From Gemmatimonadota bacterium (GTDB lineage: Bacteria > Gemmatimonadota > Gemmatimonadetes > Palauibacterales > Palauibacteraceae): DNA of 64,000 nucleotides. The notes under the pieces are model-generated. The model made no database searches, was not told the origin of the DNA, and saw only the letters and a list, made by a program, of their open reading frames with translations. The stretch covers positions 1 to 64,000 of the forward strand of contig JAJDWE010000075.1 of assembly GCA_022825725.1 (NCBI GenBank). Reading direction: 5' to 3'. The position numbers were made by a program, and so were the translations under genes. Of the stretch, positions 26,483-38,391 are shown piece after piece (the stretch's first letter is position 1; every line of letters starts with the position of its first letter).

Positions 26483-27414
26483 GCGGGGTCGCGCTCCTCT
26501 TCCCGGGACAGGGGGCCCAGTACGTGGGCATGGGCCGGGACCTCGCGGAAGACGATGGGTCGGTGCGGGAACTCTACGAGCGGGCCGACGACACGCTCGG
26601 CATGCCGCTGAGCCGGATCTGCTGGGAGGGGCCCGAGGAGGAACTCCGGGCGACGGAAAACGCGCAGCCCGCGATCATGCTGCACTCCTTTGCCATCTGG
26701 CATCTCATCGCCGCGCGCGCCGGGAAGCCCGGCATCGGCGCGGGACACTCGCTCGGGGAGCTGTCGGCCTACCTCGCGTCCGGCGCCTTCGGCTTCGAGG
26801 ACGGTCTCCGGATCGTGCGGGAGCGCGGACGGCTCATGGGGGCCTCGGGCGCGGACCGGCCGGGCACGATGGCCGCCATACTCGGGTTGGACGCCGCATC
26901 CGTCGCCGACGCGTGCGCGCGCGCGGCGGAGGCCGGAGGGGTGGCGGTGCCCGCGAATCTCAACGCGCCCGGCCAGGTCGTCATCAGCGGTGACGTCGAG
27001 GCCGTGGCCGCCGCCGGCCGGCTCGCCTCGGAGGCCGGCGCGCGCCGCGTCCTCCCGCTCAACGTGAGCGGTGCGTTCCATTCGCCGCTCATGGCGACGG
27101 CGGCCGACGGACTGGCGGCCGCGCTCGAGGGAGCGGCCTGGCGGGAGCCGTCCTTTCCCATCGTCTCCAACGCCACGGCGACGCCCGTGACGGAGTCGGA
27201 GGAGGCGCGGCGAACCCTCATCCTGCAGCTCACGTCGCCCGTCCGCTGGATGGAGGGGATCGACCGCATCCGCGAGACGGGGACCGCGCGCTGGCTCGAA
27301 GTCGGACCCGGCAACGTGCTTTCGGGCCTCGCCCGCCGCATCGATCGAAGTCTGCGCGTGACCCCGGTCGGAGATTCTCCGTCCGTGGACGCCTATCTCG
27401 GATCTTCGGACTGA
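26479..27414 (+). CDS. fabD: Malonyl-CoA:ACP transacylase
   Basis: FabD loads malonate from CoA onto acyl carrier protein for fatty acid elongation. The 311-aa protein has LFPGQGAQYVGMG at the start, the nucleophile Ser91 in GHSLGE, the substrate Arg region IVRERGRLM, and His201 in SGAFHSPLM. GTG at 26479 overlaps the plsX stop. Eleven bases separate it from fabG. Confidence 0.97.
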   Translation: MSGVALLFPGQGAQYVGMGRDLAEDDGSVRELYERADDTLGMPLSRICWEGPEEELRATENAQPAIMLHSFAIWHLIAARAGKPGIGAGHSLGELSAYLASGAFGFEDGLRIVRERGRLMGASGADRPGTMAAILGLDAASVADACARAAEAGGVAVPANLNAPGQVVISGDVEAVAAAGRLASEAGARRVLPLNVSGAFHSPLMATAADGLAAALEGAAWREPSFPIVSNATATPVTESEEARRTLILQLTSPVRWMEGIDRIRETGTARWLEVGPGNVLSGLARRIDRSLRVTPVGDSPSVDAYLGSSD

Positions 27415-27425
27415 AGGGTGCCTGA

Positions 27426-28169
27426 ATGAGCGAATTGACAGGGGAGATCGCCATCGTCACGGGAGCGACGCGCGGCATCGGGACCGCGATCGCGACGGAA
27501 CTGGCCCGGGGAGGCGCGCGCGTGGCCGTGGTCGGAACCGGCGCGGACCGGGCCCGGGTCGTGGCCGAGCGCCTGCCGGGAGAGGGCCATGCGGGCTTTG
27601 GCTGCGACGTCTCCGATCCGGAGGCGTGCCGGGGACTCGTCTCGGACGTCTCCGGAAGCCTCGGCGACGCGACGATCCTCGTGAACAACGCGGGCATCAC
27701 GCGCGACAACATCGTCCTCCGCCTCAAGGATGAGGACTGGCGCGCCGTGCTCGACACGAATCTGTCGGGGGCCTTCTATCTCATGCGGGCCGTCGCCCGC
27801 GGCATGATGAAGCGGCGCGCCGGGAACATCGTGAACATCTCCAGCGTTGTGGGCTTGACGGGCAACCGCGGCCAGTCCAACTATGCGGCGGCCAAAGCCG
27901 CCCTGATCTCGCTTACCCGAAGCGTCGCTCAGGAGCTTGCGAGTCGCGGTGTGCGGGCCAACGCCGTCGCGCCGGGGTTCATCGCCACGGACATGACCTC
28001 CGGACTGCCCGAGAGCGTTCAAAAAGCCATGTCGGAGAGGATTCCCCTCGGCCGGCCGGGGTCCCCGGAAGATGTCGCCACGGTGGTGCGATTTCTCGTC
28101 GGTCCCGGGGCTTCGTACGTTACGGGGCAGGTGATCGTCGTCGATGGCGGGATGGTCATGCAGTCGTAG
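27426..28169 (+). CDS. fabG: 3-oxoacyl-ACP reductase
   Basis: FabG is the NADPH-dependent first reductase of each fatty acid elongation cycle, an SDR tetramer. The 247-aa protein has the cofactor motif VTGATRGIG (about 11-19), NNAGIT, and the catalytic Ser140, Tyr153 and Lys157 (NISSVVG; SNYAAAK). The end VTGQVIVVDGGMVM matches the family. It is followed by a 102-base gap before acpP. Confidence 0.97.
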   Translation: MSELTGEIAIVTGATRGIGTAIATELARGGARVAVVGTGADRARVVAERLPGEGHAGFGCDVSDPEACRGLVSDVSGSLGDATILVNNAGITRDNIVLRLKDEDWRAVLDTNLSGAFYLMRAVARGMMKRRAGNIVNISSVVGLTGNRGQSNYAAAKAALISLTRSVAQELASRGVRANAVAPGFIATDMTSGLPESVQKAMSERIPLGRPGSPEDVATVVRFLVGPGASYVTGQVIVVDGGMVMQS

Positions 28170-28271
28170 CGCCGGCGCGGCAACTTCGGTCGCCGGTACG
28201 GTCGCTGGAAAAGGGTCGGGAAACGGCGGGGCCGCGGGTCGGTCCCCTTCATACAAGGAGAACACGCAATC

Positions 28272-28502
28272 ATGGACAACGCGGCACGCGTGCGGGAGAT
28301 CATCGCGCAGGAACTCGGCGTGGAGCAGGAGAAGGTGGTGGACGACGCGAACTTCGTCGATGATCTGGGCGCCGACTCGCTCGATACCGTCGAACTCGTG
28401 ATGGCTTTCGAGGAGGAGTTCGGGATCGAAATCCCGGATGAGGACGCGGAGAGGATGCAGACGGTCGAGGAGGCCATCGCCTACCTGAACGAGAAGGTTT
28501 AG
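28272..28502 (+). CDS. acpP: Acyl carrier protein
   Basis: The 76-aa acidic carrier of growing acyl chains. The phosphopantetheine is attached to Ser36 in [13 protein letters not shown], the classical ACP motif, and the protein ends [12 protein letters not shown] strong AAGGAG ribosome site lies upstream, as expected for one of the most abundant cell proteins. The 102-base gap before it could hold its own promoter, but I could not define one. Confidence 0.98.
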   Translation: MDNAARVREIIAQELGVEQEKVVDDANFVDDLGADSLDTVELVMAFEEEFGIEIPDEDAERMQTVEEAIAYLNEKV

Positions 28503-28534
28503 CAGCCCGCCCGGGCCCGCAGGCCTTTCATTTC

Positions 28535-29785
28535 ATGAGAAGACGTGTAGCGATCACGGGGGTCGGCCTCGTCACCCCGATCGGGCTCGACCCCGACTCC
28601 ACCTGGGAGGCTCTCCTCCGCGGCGAGAGCGGCGCCGGGCCCATCACGCAGTTCGATACCACCGACCACTCGGTGCGCTTCGCCTGCGAGGTGAAGGACT
28701 TCGACCCGGCGAAGTACATGGACCCGAAGGACGCCCGGCGGGCGGACCGTTTCCTCCACTTCGCGATGGCCGCGGCGGAGCAGGCCGTGACCGAGGCGGG
28801 CTTCGCCGAGGGGTTCGGCGATCTGCCCGCGGATCGGGTCGGCGTGCTCATCGGCGTCGGGATCGGCGGGCTCCCGCTCCTCGAGGCCCAGCACAAGAAG
28901 CTGCTCGGTGGCGGGCCGCGGCGCGTCTCCCCCTTCTTCATCCCCATGTTCATCCCGGACATGGCGTCGGGCATGGTTTCCATGCGCTACGGAGCGCAGG
29001 GCCCCAACTATGCGACCGTGTCGGCCTGCGCCTCCAGCGGCCATTCCGTCGGGCTGGCCTTCCGCTCGATCCGCAACGGCGAGGCCGACGTGATGATCAC
29101 GGGGGGCAGCGAGTCCACGATCACGCCGCTCGCGGTCGCCGGCTTCGCGAACATGCGGGCGATGTCGACGCGCAATGACGATCCGAAGCGGGCCTCGCGA
29201 CCCTTCGACGCGCACCGCGACGGGTTCGTGCTCGGGGAAGGCGCGGGGATGTTCATCCTCGAGGAGATGGAACACGCGAAGGCGCGCGGCGCCGTGATCC
29301 TCGGGGAACTCGCGGGCTTCGGGCAGAGCGCGGACGCCTACCACATGACGGCGCCGGTGCCGGATGGATCGGGAGCGCGGCTCGCCATGGAACAGGCGCT
29401 CGACGACGCGGGCGTCGACCCGACGGAGGTCGGGTACATCAACGCGCACGGCACGTCGACGCCCGCGAACGACGTCTCGGAGACGAAGGCGATCAAGGAC
29501 GTCCTGGGCGATCACGCGTACTCGATCGTCGTGGGTTCGACGAAGTCGATGACGGGACACACGTTGGGAGCGGCGGGGGCCATCGAGGGGGCGATTTCCG
29601 CCCTCGTCTGCAGGCACGGGATCATCCCGCCCACGATCAACTTCGAGGAAGCGGATCCCGAGTGCGATCTCGAATACGCCCACGGTGGGGTGATGGAGCG
29701 GGAGGTCGAGGTCGCGCTTTCGAATTCTTTCGGGTTCGGCGGCCACAACGTCTGTCTGGCCGTCCGGCGCTGGAACGGAGACTAG
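28535..29785 (+). CDS. fabF: 3-oxoacyl-ACP synthase II
   Basis: FabF condenses malonyl-ACP with acyl-ACP. The 416-aa protein starts RRVAITGVGLVTPIG and has the catalytic triad Cys165 (SACASSGHS), His305 (NAHGTSTPAND) and His342 (TGHTLGAAG), ending in NSFGFGGHNVCLAVR. It follows acpP by 32 bases. Since fabH is not in this cluster, initiation of the pathway must be encoded elsewhere or done by another enzyme. Confidence 0.97.
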   Translation: MRRRVAITGVGLVTPIGLDPDSTWEALLRGESGAGPITQFDTTDHSVRFACEVKDFDPAKYMDPKDARRADRFLHFAMAAAEQAVTEAGFAEGFGDLPADRVGVLIGVGIGGLPLLEAQHKKLLGGGPRRVSPFFIPMFIPDMASGMVSMRYGAQGPNYATVSACASSGHSVGLAFRSIRNGEADVMITGGSESTITPLAVAGFANMRAMSTRNDDPKRASRPFDAHRDGFVLGEGAGMFILEEMEHAKARGAVILGELAGFGQSADAYHMTAPVPDGSGARLAMEQALDDAGVDPTEVGYINAHGTSTPANDVSETKAIKDVLGDHAYSIVVGSTKSMTGHTLGAAGAIEGAISALVCRHGIIPPTINFEEADPECDLEYAHGGVMEREVEVALSNSFGFGGHNVCLAVRRWNGD

Positions 29786-29789
29786 AGTC

Positions 29790-30191
29790 ATGAGTTCGGT
29801 ACTGGTGATGATGGGGTCGGAATCGGACATGCCCACGATGGATAAGGGCGTGGCGATCCTTCGGGAGAACGGGGTCGAGGTGCAGGTCGAGGTGAGTTCC
29901 GCCCACCGGCAGCCGAAGCGGACCGCGGAGCTGGCGGAGGGCGCGGCGGCGGCCGGCCATTCCGTCGTGATCTGCGGGGCGGGACTGTCGGCGGCGCTCC
30001 CCGGCGTCGTGGCGGCGCACACCTCGCTGCCGGTGATCGGCGTTCCCGTCTCGGCGGGCACCCTCGGCGGGCTCGACGCGCTCCTGTCGTGCGCGCAGAT
30101 GCCGCCAGGCGTCCCCGTCGCCGCCGTGGGCATCGACAACGCGAAGAACGCGGCCCATCTCGCCCTCCGCATCCTGGGCGCGAGGGGCTAG
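29790..30191 (+). CDS. purE: PurE, N5-carboxyaminoimidazole ribonucleotide mutase
   Basis: PurE class I carries out carboxyl migration on N5-CAIR in purine synthesis. The 133-aa protein has MGSESDMPTMDKG, the SAHRQPKR motif (class I carries SAHR), GAGLSAALPGVVA, and VPVAAVGIDNAKNAA. PurK, its usual partner, is not adjacent. It follows fabF closely, four bases after the stop, and precedes ispF by 27 bases. Confidence 0.95.
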   Translation: MSSVLVMMGSESDMPTMDKGVAILRENGVEVQVEVSSAHRQPKRTAELAEGAAAAGHSVVICGAGLSAALPGVVAAHTSLPVIGVPVSAGTLGGLDALLSCAQMPPGVPVAAVGIDNAKNAAHLALRILGARG

Positions 30192-30218
30192 AGAGGCCCG
30201 GCCGCGGAGGTTCGTCCG

Positions 30219-30707
30219 GTGCGGACCGGCGTCGGGTACGATTCCCACCGTTTCGACGAGACGCGGCCCCTCGTGCTGGGGGGCGTGTCGATCCCGGACG
30301 CCCCCGGACTGAAGGGACACTCCGACGGGGACGCGGTCGCGCACGCGATCACGGATGCGGTCCTCGGCGCGGCGGGCCTCGGGGACATCGGCGCCCTCTT
30401 CCCGGACACGGACCCCGCGTACGAAGGCGCCGATTCCATCGAACTTCTCGCCCAGGCGGTGCGCCGCCTGCGCGAGGGGGGATTCCGGGTCGTGAACGTC
30501 GACGCGACCGTCATCGCCGAGCGGCCGCGCATCGGGCCGCACGCCGAGGCGATGCGGGAGCGGCTCGGCCGTGCGCTGGGCACGGGGCCGGGCGGCGTGT
30601 CGGTGAAGGGAAAGTCGAACGAGGGGATGGGATGGATCGGACGGGGCGAGGGCCTCGCCGCCATCGCGGTCGCCACGGTGTCCGGGGCCGAGGGGGACGG
30701 TGACTGA
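30219..30707 (+). CDS. ispF: 2-C-methyl-D-erythritol 2,4-cyclodiphosphate synthase
   Basis: IspF acts in the non-mevalonate isoprenoid pathway. The 162-aa protein starts RTGVGYDSHRF (metal ligands Asp8 and His10) and has GHSDGDAVAHAITDAVLGAAGLGDIG with the next metal His, FPDTDPAYEGADS, and a C-terminal GMGWIGRGEGLAAIA. GTG at 30219 fits. The other mep genes are not in the window. It overlaps the DedA gene by eight bases. Confidence 0.95.
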   Translation: MRTGVGYDSHRFDETRPLVLGGVSIPDAPGLKGHSDGDAVAHAITDAVLGAAGLGDIGALFPDTDPAYEGADSIELLAQAVRRLREGGFRVVNVDATVIAERPRIGPHAEAMRERLGRALGTGPGGVSVKGKSNEGMGWIGRGEGLAAIAVATVSGAEGDGD

Positions 30708-31398
30708 GGTCCCCGGCGTCCAACCCCTCCTCGACTTCCTCCTCGCCCTCCCGGCGGTCACGGCCTACGCGCTCATCACCGTCGGGTCCGCCCTTGAGAA
30801 CGTCTTTCCGCCCGTCCCGTCCGACACCTTCGTCGTGCTGGGCGCCGTACTCGCGGACCGGGGCTCCCTGCAGCCCCTCCCCGTCCTCCTCTGCGCGTGG
30901 ATCGCGAACTCCGGCGGGGCCATGGTCGTCTTCGGGTTTGCGCGCCGGCACGGCCGCGGCGCGTTCGAGACCCGCTGGGGCCGGCGCCTCCTCCGCCCGC
31001 ACCAGTTCCGGCGCCTGGCCCGCTTCTATGAGCGGCACGGGCTGTGGGCCATCTTCTTCGCCCGCTGCCTGCCGGTGCTGCGCGTGGTCGTCCCCACCTT
31101 CGCGGGATTCACGGCGCTGGGTGCGGTGCGCGCGATGGCCCCGGTCGTCGCCGCCTCGCTCCTCTGGAACGGGCTCATGCTCACGGGCGGAATGTTCGCC
31201 TCGCGCAACGTGGACCGCATCATGGCGCTTCTCGGCCAGGTCAACGCGTGGCTCCTCGTCGTGGCCGTTGTCCTCATCGGCGGCATCGTCGGCTGGTGGA
31301 TCCGCAGCCGGCGGGACGAGCCTCCGCCGGCGTCCGCGGATCCCGACGACGACTCCGGCGGCGACACAGACGGCGACGGACCGCGGGCGTCGCCGTGA
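30700..31398 (+). CDS. DedA/SNARE-associated family membrane protein
   Basis: DedA proteins are inner-membrane proteins tied to lipid carrier or phospholipid flipping. The 232-aa protein has the signature ENVFPPVPSDTFVVLGAVLA near residue 30, a re-entrant helix, and FFARCLPVLRVVVPTFAGF with the conserved Arg. A last helix is followed by a hydrophilic Asp/Gly/Ser tail (about 30 residues). GTG at 30700 overlaps ispF; the stop overlaps xerD. Confidence 0.85.
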   Translation: MTEVPGVQPLLDFLLALPAVTAYALITVGSALENVFPPVPSDTFVVLGAVLADRGSLQPLPVLLCAWIANSGGAMVVFGFARRHGRGAFETRWGRRLLRPHQFRRLARFYERHGLWAIFFARCLPVLRVVVPTFAGFTALGAVRAMAPVVAASLLWNGLMLTGGMFASRNVDRIMALLGQVNAWLLVVAVVLIGGIVGWWIRSRRDEPPPASADPDDDSGGDTDGDGPRASP

Positions 31399-32309
31399 CG
31401 GGAGAAGGCCCGGGGACCGAGCGCGCCTTCCACCTCGAGTCCTTCCGCGACCACCTCGGCTTCGAGCGGGGACTCTCTCCGCGCACCATCGACGCGTACC
31501 TGCGCGAAGCCCGGCGCCTCGCGGCGTTCGCGGTCTCGGAGGGCGTCGCGGAGCCGGCCGGAGTCACGTATCAACTGCTGCGCGACCATCTTGCCCGATT
31601 GGCCGGCGAAGGACGGGCGGCCTCGACCGTCGCGCGGACCGTGTACGCGCTGCGTGGCTACTTCCGCTTCCTCAACGTCGAGGGCGCGATCGAGTCCGAT
31701 CCGACCGAACGCCTCGAAGCGCCGCGCGCGGGGCGCTCTCTCCCCGACGTGCTCGCCGTCCACGAGGTCGAGGCTCTGATCGGAGCGGCGGACCCGGAGA
31801 GCCGCACGGCGGCGCGGGACGAGGCGATGCTCGAGATGCTCTACGGCTGCGGGCTCCGCGTGTCGGAACTCGTCGCCCTGAAGGGCCGGGAACTCGACCT
31901 GGAGGAAGCCCTCGTGCGCGTGCGGGGGAAGGGAGGAAAGGAGAGGTTCGTTCCGGTCGGCGCGGCTGCGTGCTCGGCGGTGCGCCGATACCTTCGAACC
32001 ACCAGGCCGGCGCTCGACCGGGGGCGATCCGCCGGACACATCTTCCTGAATACCCGGGGGCTTCCGTTGAGCCGGATGGGCGTCTGGAAGATTCTGCGCC
32101 GCCACGTCGAGCGTGCCGGCATCCTGAAGCGCGTGACGCCCCACACGCTGCGCCACAGCTTCGCGACTCACCTGCTGGAGGGAGGGGCCGACCTCGCGTC
32201 GGTCCAGGAGATGCTCGGACATGCAGACATCTCGACGACCGAGATTTATACGCACGTGGACCGATCGCACCTGCGCCAGGTGCACCGCAGCCACCACCCG
32301 CGCGGGTAG
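31395..32309 (+). CDS. xerD: Tyrosine recombinase XerC/XerD
   Basis: A tyrosine recombinase that resolves chromosome dimers at dif. The 304-aa protein has a SAM-like N-terminal core-binding domain (about 1-105) and a catalytic domain with Arg155 (GCGLRVSEL), a Lys near 180 (GKGGKERF), His250 and Arg253 (HTLRHSFATH), His276 (LGHADIST) and Tyr285 (IYTHV). Size and motif set fit housekeeping Xer, not a phage integrase. It starts at GTG 31395, overlapping the DedA gene. Whether it is XerC or XerD cannot be settled without alignment. Confidence 0.9.
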   Translation: MTGEGPGTERAFHLESFRDHLGFERGLSPRTIDAYLREARRLAAFAVSEGVAEPAGVTYQLLRDHLARLAGEGRAASTVARTVYALRGYFRFLNVEGAIESDPTERLEAPRAGRSLPDVLAVHEVEALIGAADPESRTAARDEAMLEMLYGCGLRVSELVALKGRELDLEEALVRVRGKGGKERFVPVGAAACSAVRRYLRTTRPALDRGRSAGHIFLNTRGLPLSRMGVWKILRRHVERAGILKRVTPHTLRHSFATHLLEGGADLASVQEMLGHADISTTEIYTHVDRSHLRQVHRSHHPRG

Positions 32310-32318
32310 GCGACGCCC

Positions 32319-32861
32319 ATGAGGTTGACCCGGCTCCTCCACCTGTCGCGCAACCGGCGTCCGGTCAAGCGCTTCCGCGACCGGCTCGTGGAACCCGAGG
32401 TCGTGGAGGCGGTGCTCGAGGCGGCGCGCTACGCCTCGTCCGCCCGGGAGGCGCAGCCGTGGCGCTTCGTCGTCGTGCAGGAGGCGCTCGCGCGCCACAG
32501 GATCGCTGCGGCCGCCTTTAACCATCCGCATGTGAGGACGGCGCCCGTCGTCGTCGCCTGCTGCGCGCGGATCCACTCACACGTGAGCGGCACGGGGCGC
32601 CCGAGCTTCTCCATGGACCTCGCCTCCGCGACCCAGACGATGATGCTGGCGGCCGCGGATCTCGGCGTGCAGTCGAGCTGGGTGTACGGCTTTCGGGAGG
32701 GTGACGTCCGCGAGATCCTGAGCGTGCCGGAGCACGTTCCGATCGTGGCCCTCTTCTGCCTCGGATACCACGACGGGCTGGCGGAACTGCCCGAGCGGCT
32801 GCCGCGCGAGGAGGTCATCGCCTGGGACCGCTGGAGGACGGCGACGAGGGTCGCCAGGTGA
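32319..32861 (+). CDS. Nitroreductase-family FMN protein
   Basis: A 180-aa flavin-binding oxidoreductase of the nitroreductase fold. Visible landmarks are NRRPVKRFRDRLVEPEVVEAVLEAARYASSA followed by QPWRFVVVQ (the FMN-binding start), MDLASATQTMMLAAADLG, and VALFCLGYHD. Possible roles are quinone or nitro reduction, dehalogenation or bluB-like activity; the sequence does not decide. It starts 10 bases after xerD and overlaps the next gene by four bases. Confidence 0.8.
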   Translation: MRLTRLLHLSRNRRPVKRFRDRLVEPEVVEAVLEAARYASSAREAQPWRFVVVQEALARHRIAAAAFNHPHVRTAPVVVACCARIHSHVSGTGRPSFSMDLASATQTMMLAAADLGVQSSWVYGFREGDVREILSVPEHVPIVALFCLGYHDGLAELPERLPREEVIAWDRWRTATRVAR

Positions 32862-34453
32862 AGCGCCTCGGGCTTGCGGTGGCGCTCGCCGCTGCGTCGG
32901 CCGCCGGAGTGCCGACTGCGGCGGAGGGGCAGGAGGTGTGGCTGGCCGAGGAGCCACGGTCGGAAGCGCAGGCCGCGCTCGAAGCCTTCCTCGAAGCCGG
33001 CGGCTTCACGGTGTGGACGACGGATACGGTCCTGGCGCGGGGAGACACGGTGCCGGGCGCCGTCCTCCTGCTCGAAGGCACGGCCCGCATCGCCGGGCGG
33101 ATCGAGGGCGATCTCTACGTCGTCGACGGCGACCTCTTCCTTCGCTCCGGCGCGTCGATCGCGGGGAACGTGGTCGTGCTCGGGGGAGGGTTCTACGACT
33201 CGGACGTGGCCGAAGTCGAGGGGACTGTCACCTATCGTCCGAACGAACCGCTGCGCGTCCGGCCCACGCGGGGCGGTTTCGAGATTATCTCCGAGGTCGA
33301 CCCGGAGCCCGCCTTCGAACTCGACGGCACGTACGGCTTCCACCTCCCGACCTACGACCGCGTGAACGGCCTTTCGATCCCCGTCGGCGTGTTGGGCCGG
33401 GTGTGGGACGCGCCGGGCCGGCCCGAACTGGCAGCCGGGATGACGTGGATCCCGGCCCGCGGGGATGTGGACTACCGCTTCCGCAATTCCTGGCGCCTGG
33501 CCGAACGCGTCCGGCTGGGCCTGTTCGCGACGAGCGGCATGGTCAACAACGAGGACTGGATCCGCCCGACGTGGTACAACAGCCTCGCGCACTTCGTGGC
33601 CGGCGACGATGTCCAAAGCCACTACGACTCGAAGGAACTCGGCCTGGAGCTGGAATGGACCTCGCCGGAGCCGCCCGTGTGGGATGATGCGCCGCGCTGG
33701 CGCGTTGTCGCCGCGGTGGGGCGCGAGGAGGCGGAGGACTTTCGCTTCCGCCAGGTGACGATCCTCTTTGGCGAGGAGCCGCCGGGGCCGTTCCCGTCGC
33801 TGCCGGATTACGATCCTCATCTCCAGGTCAACGAGGGAAGTCTGTGGTTTGGGCGCGTCGGCTTCGAGTGGGTGTCGCAGGGGAGAGACCGGCACACCGC
33901 GATCGGTCTCGGGGTCGAGGCCGGGTTCGAGGACGACATCGGCCACCTGGTGATCGGTCTCGGCCCGATTTCGAAGTACGACTACCTGCTGGCGGAGGGA
34001 CGCGTCTCTCTCCGCCGAGTGACGCCGTGGGGGCACGCCGTGGAGGCGTTCGGGATCGGACGAGCCGACGTCACGGGTCGCCTGCCCATGCAGCGCTACT
34101 CGATGATCGGGGGTATCGGGACGCTGCCGACGATGCCGTTGCGCGGCCTGCGGAACGCCCGCCTGCTCTTCGCCGAGACGAGCTATGCGATCCCGCTTCT
34201 CGGCGACCCGACGCTCGGGGGGGTGGACGCTTTCGCGCGCACCAGCTTCGGGGGCGTCGGCTCGGACGACGACGGCTTCGACCTGCACGGTTCGGTCCAG
34301 GGCGGACTCGCCCTCCGGATGTGGGATTTCCGGCTCGAATTCGGAGCCGCCGCCGGCTCCACCGCCGAACCCGGCGACCCCGGCCTCACCGCCTTCATCG
34401 ACGTTCGAACCCGGCGGTCCGCCCGGCCCACGCGGATGCCGCCGCCGCGCTGA
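32858..34453 (+). CDS. Exported protein with bactofilin-like repeats and predicted beta-barrel
   Basis: I can see a domain layout but not a named family. The 531-aa protein begins with a signal peptide (MKRLGLAVALAAASAAGVPTA). Residues about 65-115 are a short beta-solenoid like bactofilin/polymer-forming domains (TARIAGRIEGDLYVVDGDLF; SIAGNVVVLGGG). From about 140 to the end there are alternating aromatic/polar strands (YGFHLPTYDRVNGLSIPVG; RMWDFRLEFGAAAG) with glycine turns, which fits an outer-membrane barrel. GTG at 32858 overlaps the nitroreductase stop. It could be a surface or adhesion porin-like protein; the function is open. Confidence 0.6.
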   Translation: MKRLGLAVALAAASAAGVPTAAEGQEVWLAEEPRSEAQAALEAFLEAGGFTVWTTDTVLARGDTVPGAVLLLEGTARIAGRIEGDLYVVDGDLFLRSGASIAGNVVVLGGGFYDSDVAEVEGTVTYRPNEPLRVRPTRGGFEIISEVDPEPAFELDGTYGFHLPTYDRVNGLSIPVGVLGRVWDAPGRPELAAGMTWIPARGDVDYRFRNSWRLAERVRLGLFATSGMVNNEDWIRPTWYNSLAHFVAGDDVQSHYDSKELGLELEWTSPEPPVWDDAPRWRVVAAVGREEAEDFRFRQVTILFGEEPPGPFPSLPDYDPHLQVNEGSLWFGRVGFEWVSQGRDRHTAIGLGVEAGFEDDIGHLVIGLGPISKYDYLLAEGRVSLRRVTPWGHAVEAFGIGRADVTGRLPMQRYSMIGGIGTLPTMPLRGLRNARLLFAETSYAIPLLGDPTLGGVDAFARTSFGGVGSDDDGFDLHGSVQGGLALRMWDFRLEFGAAAGSTAEPGDPGLTAFIDVRTRRSARPTRMPPPR

Positions 34454-34458
34454 TTCTT

Positions 34459-34487
34459 TTGACAACCCCGGAGCGCAAGTCTAGCTT
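34459..34487 (+). promoter_or_regulatory. Sigma70-type promoter of the kds-lpt operon
   Basis: A perfect TTGACA (34459-34464) and TAGCTT (34482-34487) are spaced 17 bases. They start six bases after the preceding stop and lie 42 bases before kdsB. This is the best promoter match seen in the window. Confidence 0.65.
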
Positions 34488-34528
34488 TTCGCGATGCCGC
34501 TCCGGACCGTCTCCCGGCCTCCCCAGCG

Positions 34529-37799
<3,271 letters not shown>

Positions 37800-37812
37800 G
37801 AGCCCGGTCCCC

Positions 37813-38391
37813 ATGAGCACGAGACCCCCGATGGATCGCCGACTCGCCGAGTCCGTCCGCTTCGTCTCCCTCGACGTGGACGGCGTGCTCACGGACGGTT
37901 CCATCTGGATCGGTGCGGACTCGGACTCTCCGCACGGTGCCGCGCGCGACGTGCGTCGTTTTCATGCACTCGATGGCCTGGCGATCCGGATGATGCAGCG
38001 GGCGGGACTCGTCGTCGCGTTCCTCAGCGGCAAGCGATCCGCCGCCGTCCGCCTGCGGGCGCGGGAGCTGGACATCGCGGAGGTTTCGCTCGGTTCCGGA
38101 AAGGGAAAGCTTTCGGCCCTTCGGGGTATGCTCGCGCGACGCGGTTGCACCTGGGACCAGGCGGCGCACCTTGGCGACGATCTCACGGACCTCGCCGTCA
38201 TGGAGCGGGTGGGGTTGCCGGCCGCCGTCGTCGGCGCCGTGCCCGAGGTCCGGGCCGGCGCGGCGTGGGTGGGGACGGTGCCCGGCGGGGAAGGGGCCGT
38301 GCGGGAATTCGCGGAGGCCCTGCTCGTCGCCCGGGGCGAATGGGACGGGCTGGTGACGGAGTTTCGGGAAGGAGGACGGTTTGCGGGTTGA
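37813..38391 (+). CDS. kdsC: Kdo-8-phosphate phosphatase (HAD family)
   Basis: KdsC removes phosphate from Kdo-8-P to give Kdo. The 192-aa protein is a capless HAD phosphatase with the nucleophile motif DVDGVLTDG (Asp21, Asp23), SGKRSAAVRLRA, and HLGDDLTDLAVME for Mg2+. ATG at 37813 is best; the frame upstream reads inside kdsA. It overlaps lptC by 11 bases. Confidence 0.92.
   Translation: MSTRPPMDRRLAESVRFVSLDVDGVLTDGSIWIGADSDSPHGAARDVRRFHALDGLAIRMMQRAGLVVAFLSGKRSAAVRLRARELDIAEVSLGSGKGKLSALRGMLARRGCTWDQAAHLGDDLTDLAVMERVGLPAAVVGAVPEVRAGAAWVGTVPGGEGAVREFAEALLVARGEWDGLVTEFREGGRFAG

Noticed and set aside
31395-32309. Tyrosine recombinase as a sign of a mobile element
   Set aside because: Size and conserved motifs match housekeeping XerC/D, and it is coupled to DedA and nitroreductase genes in an operon. 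There is no sign of an island there.
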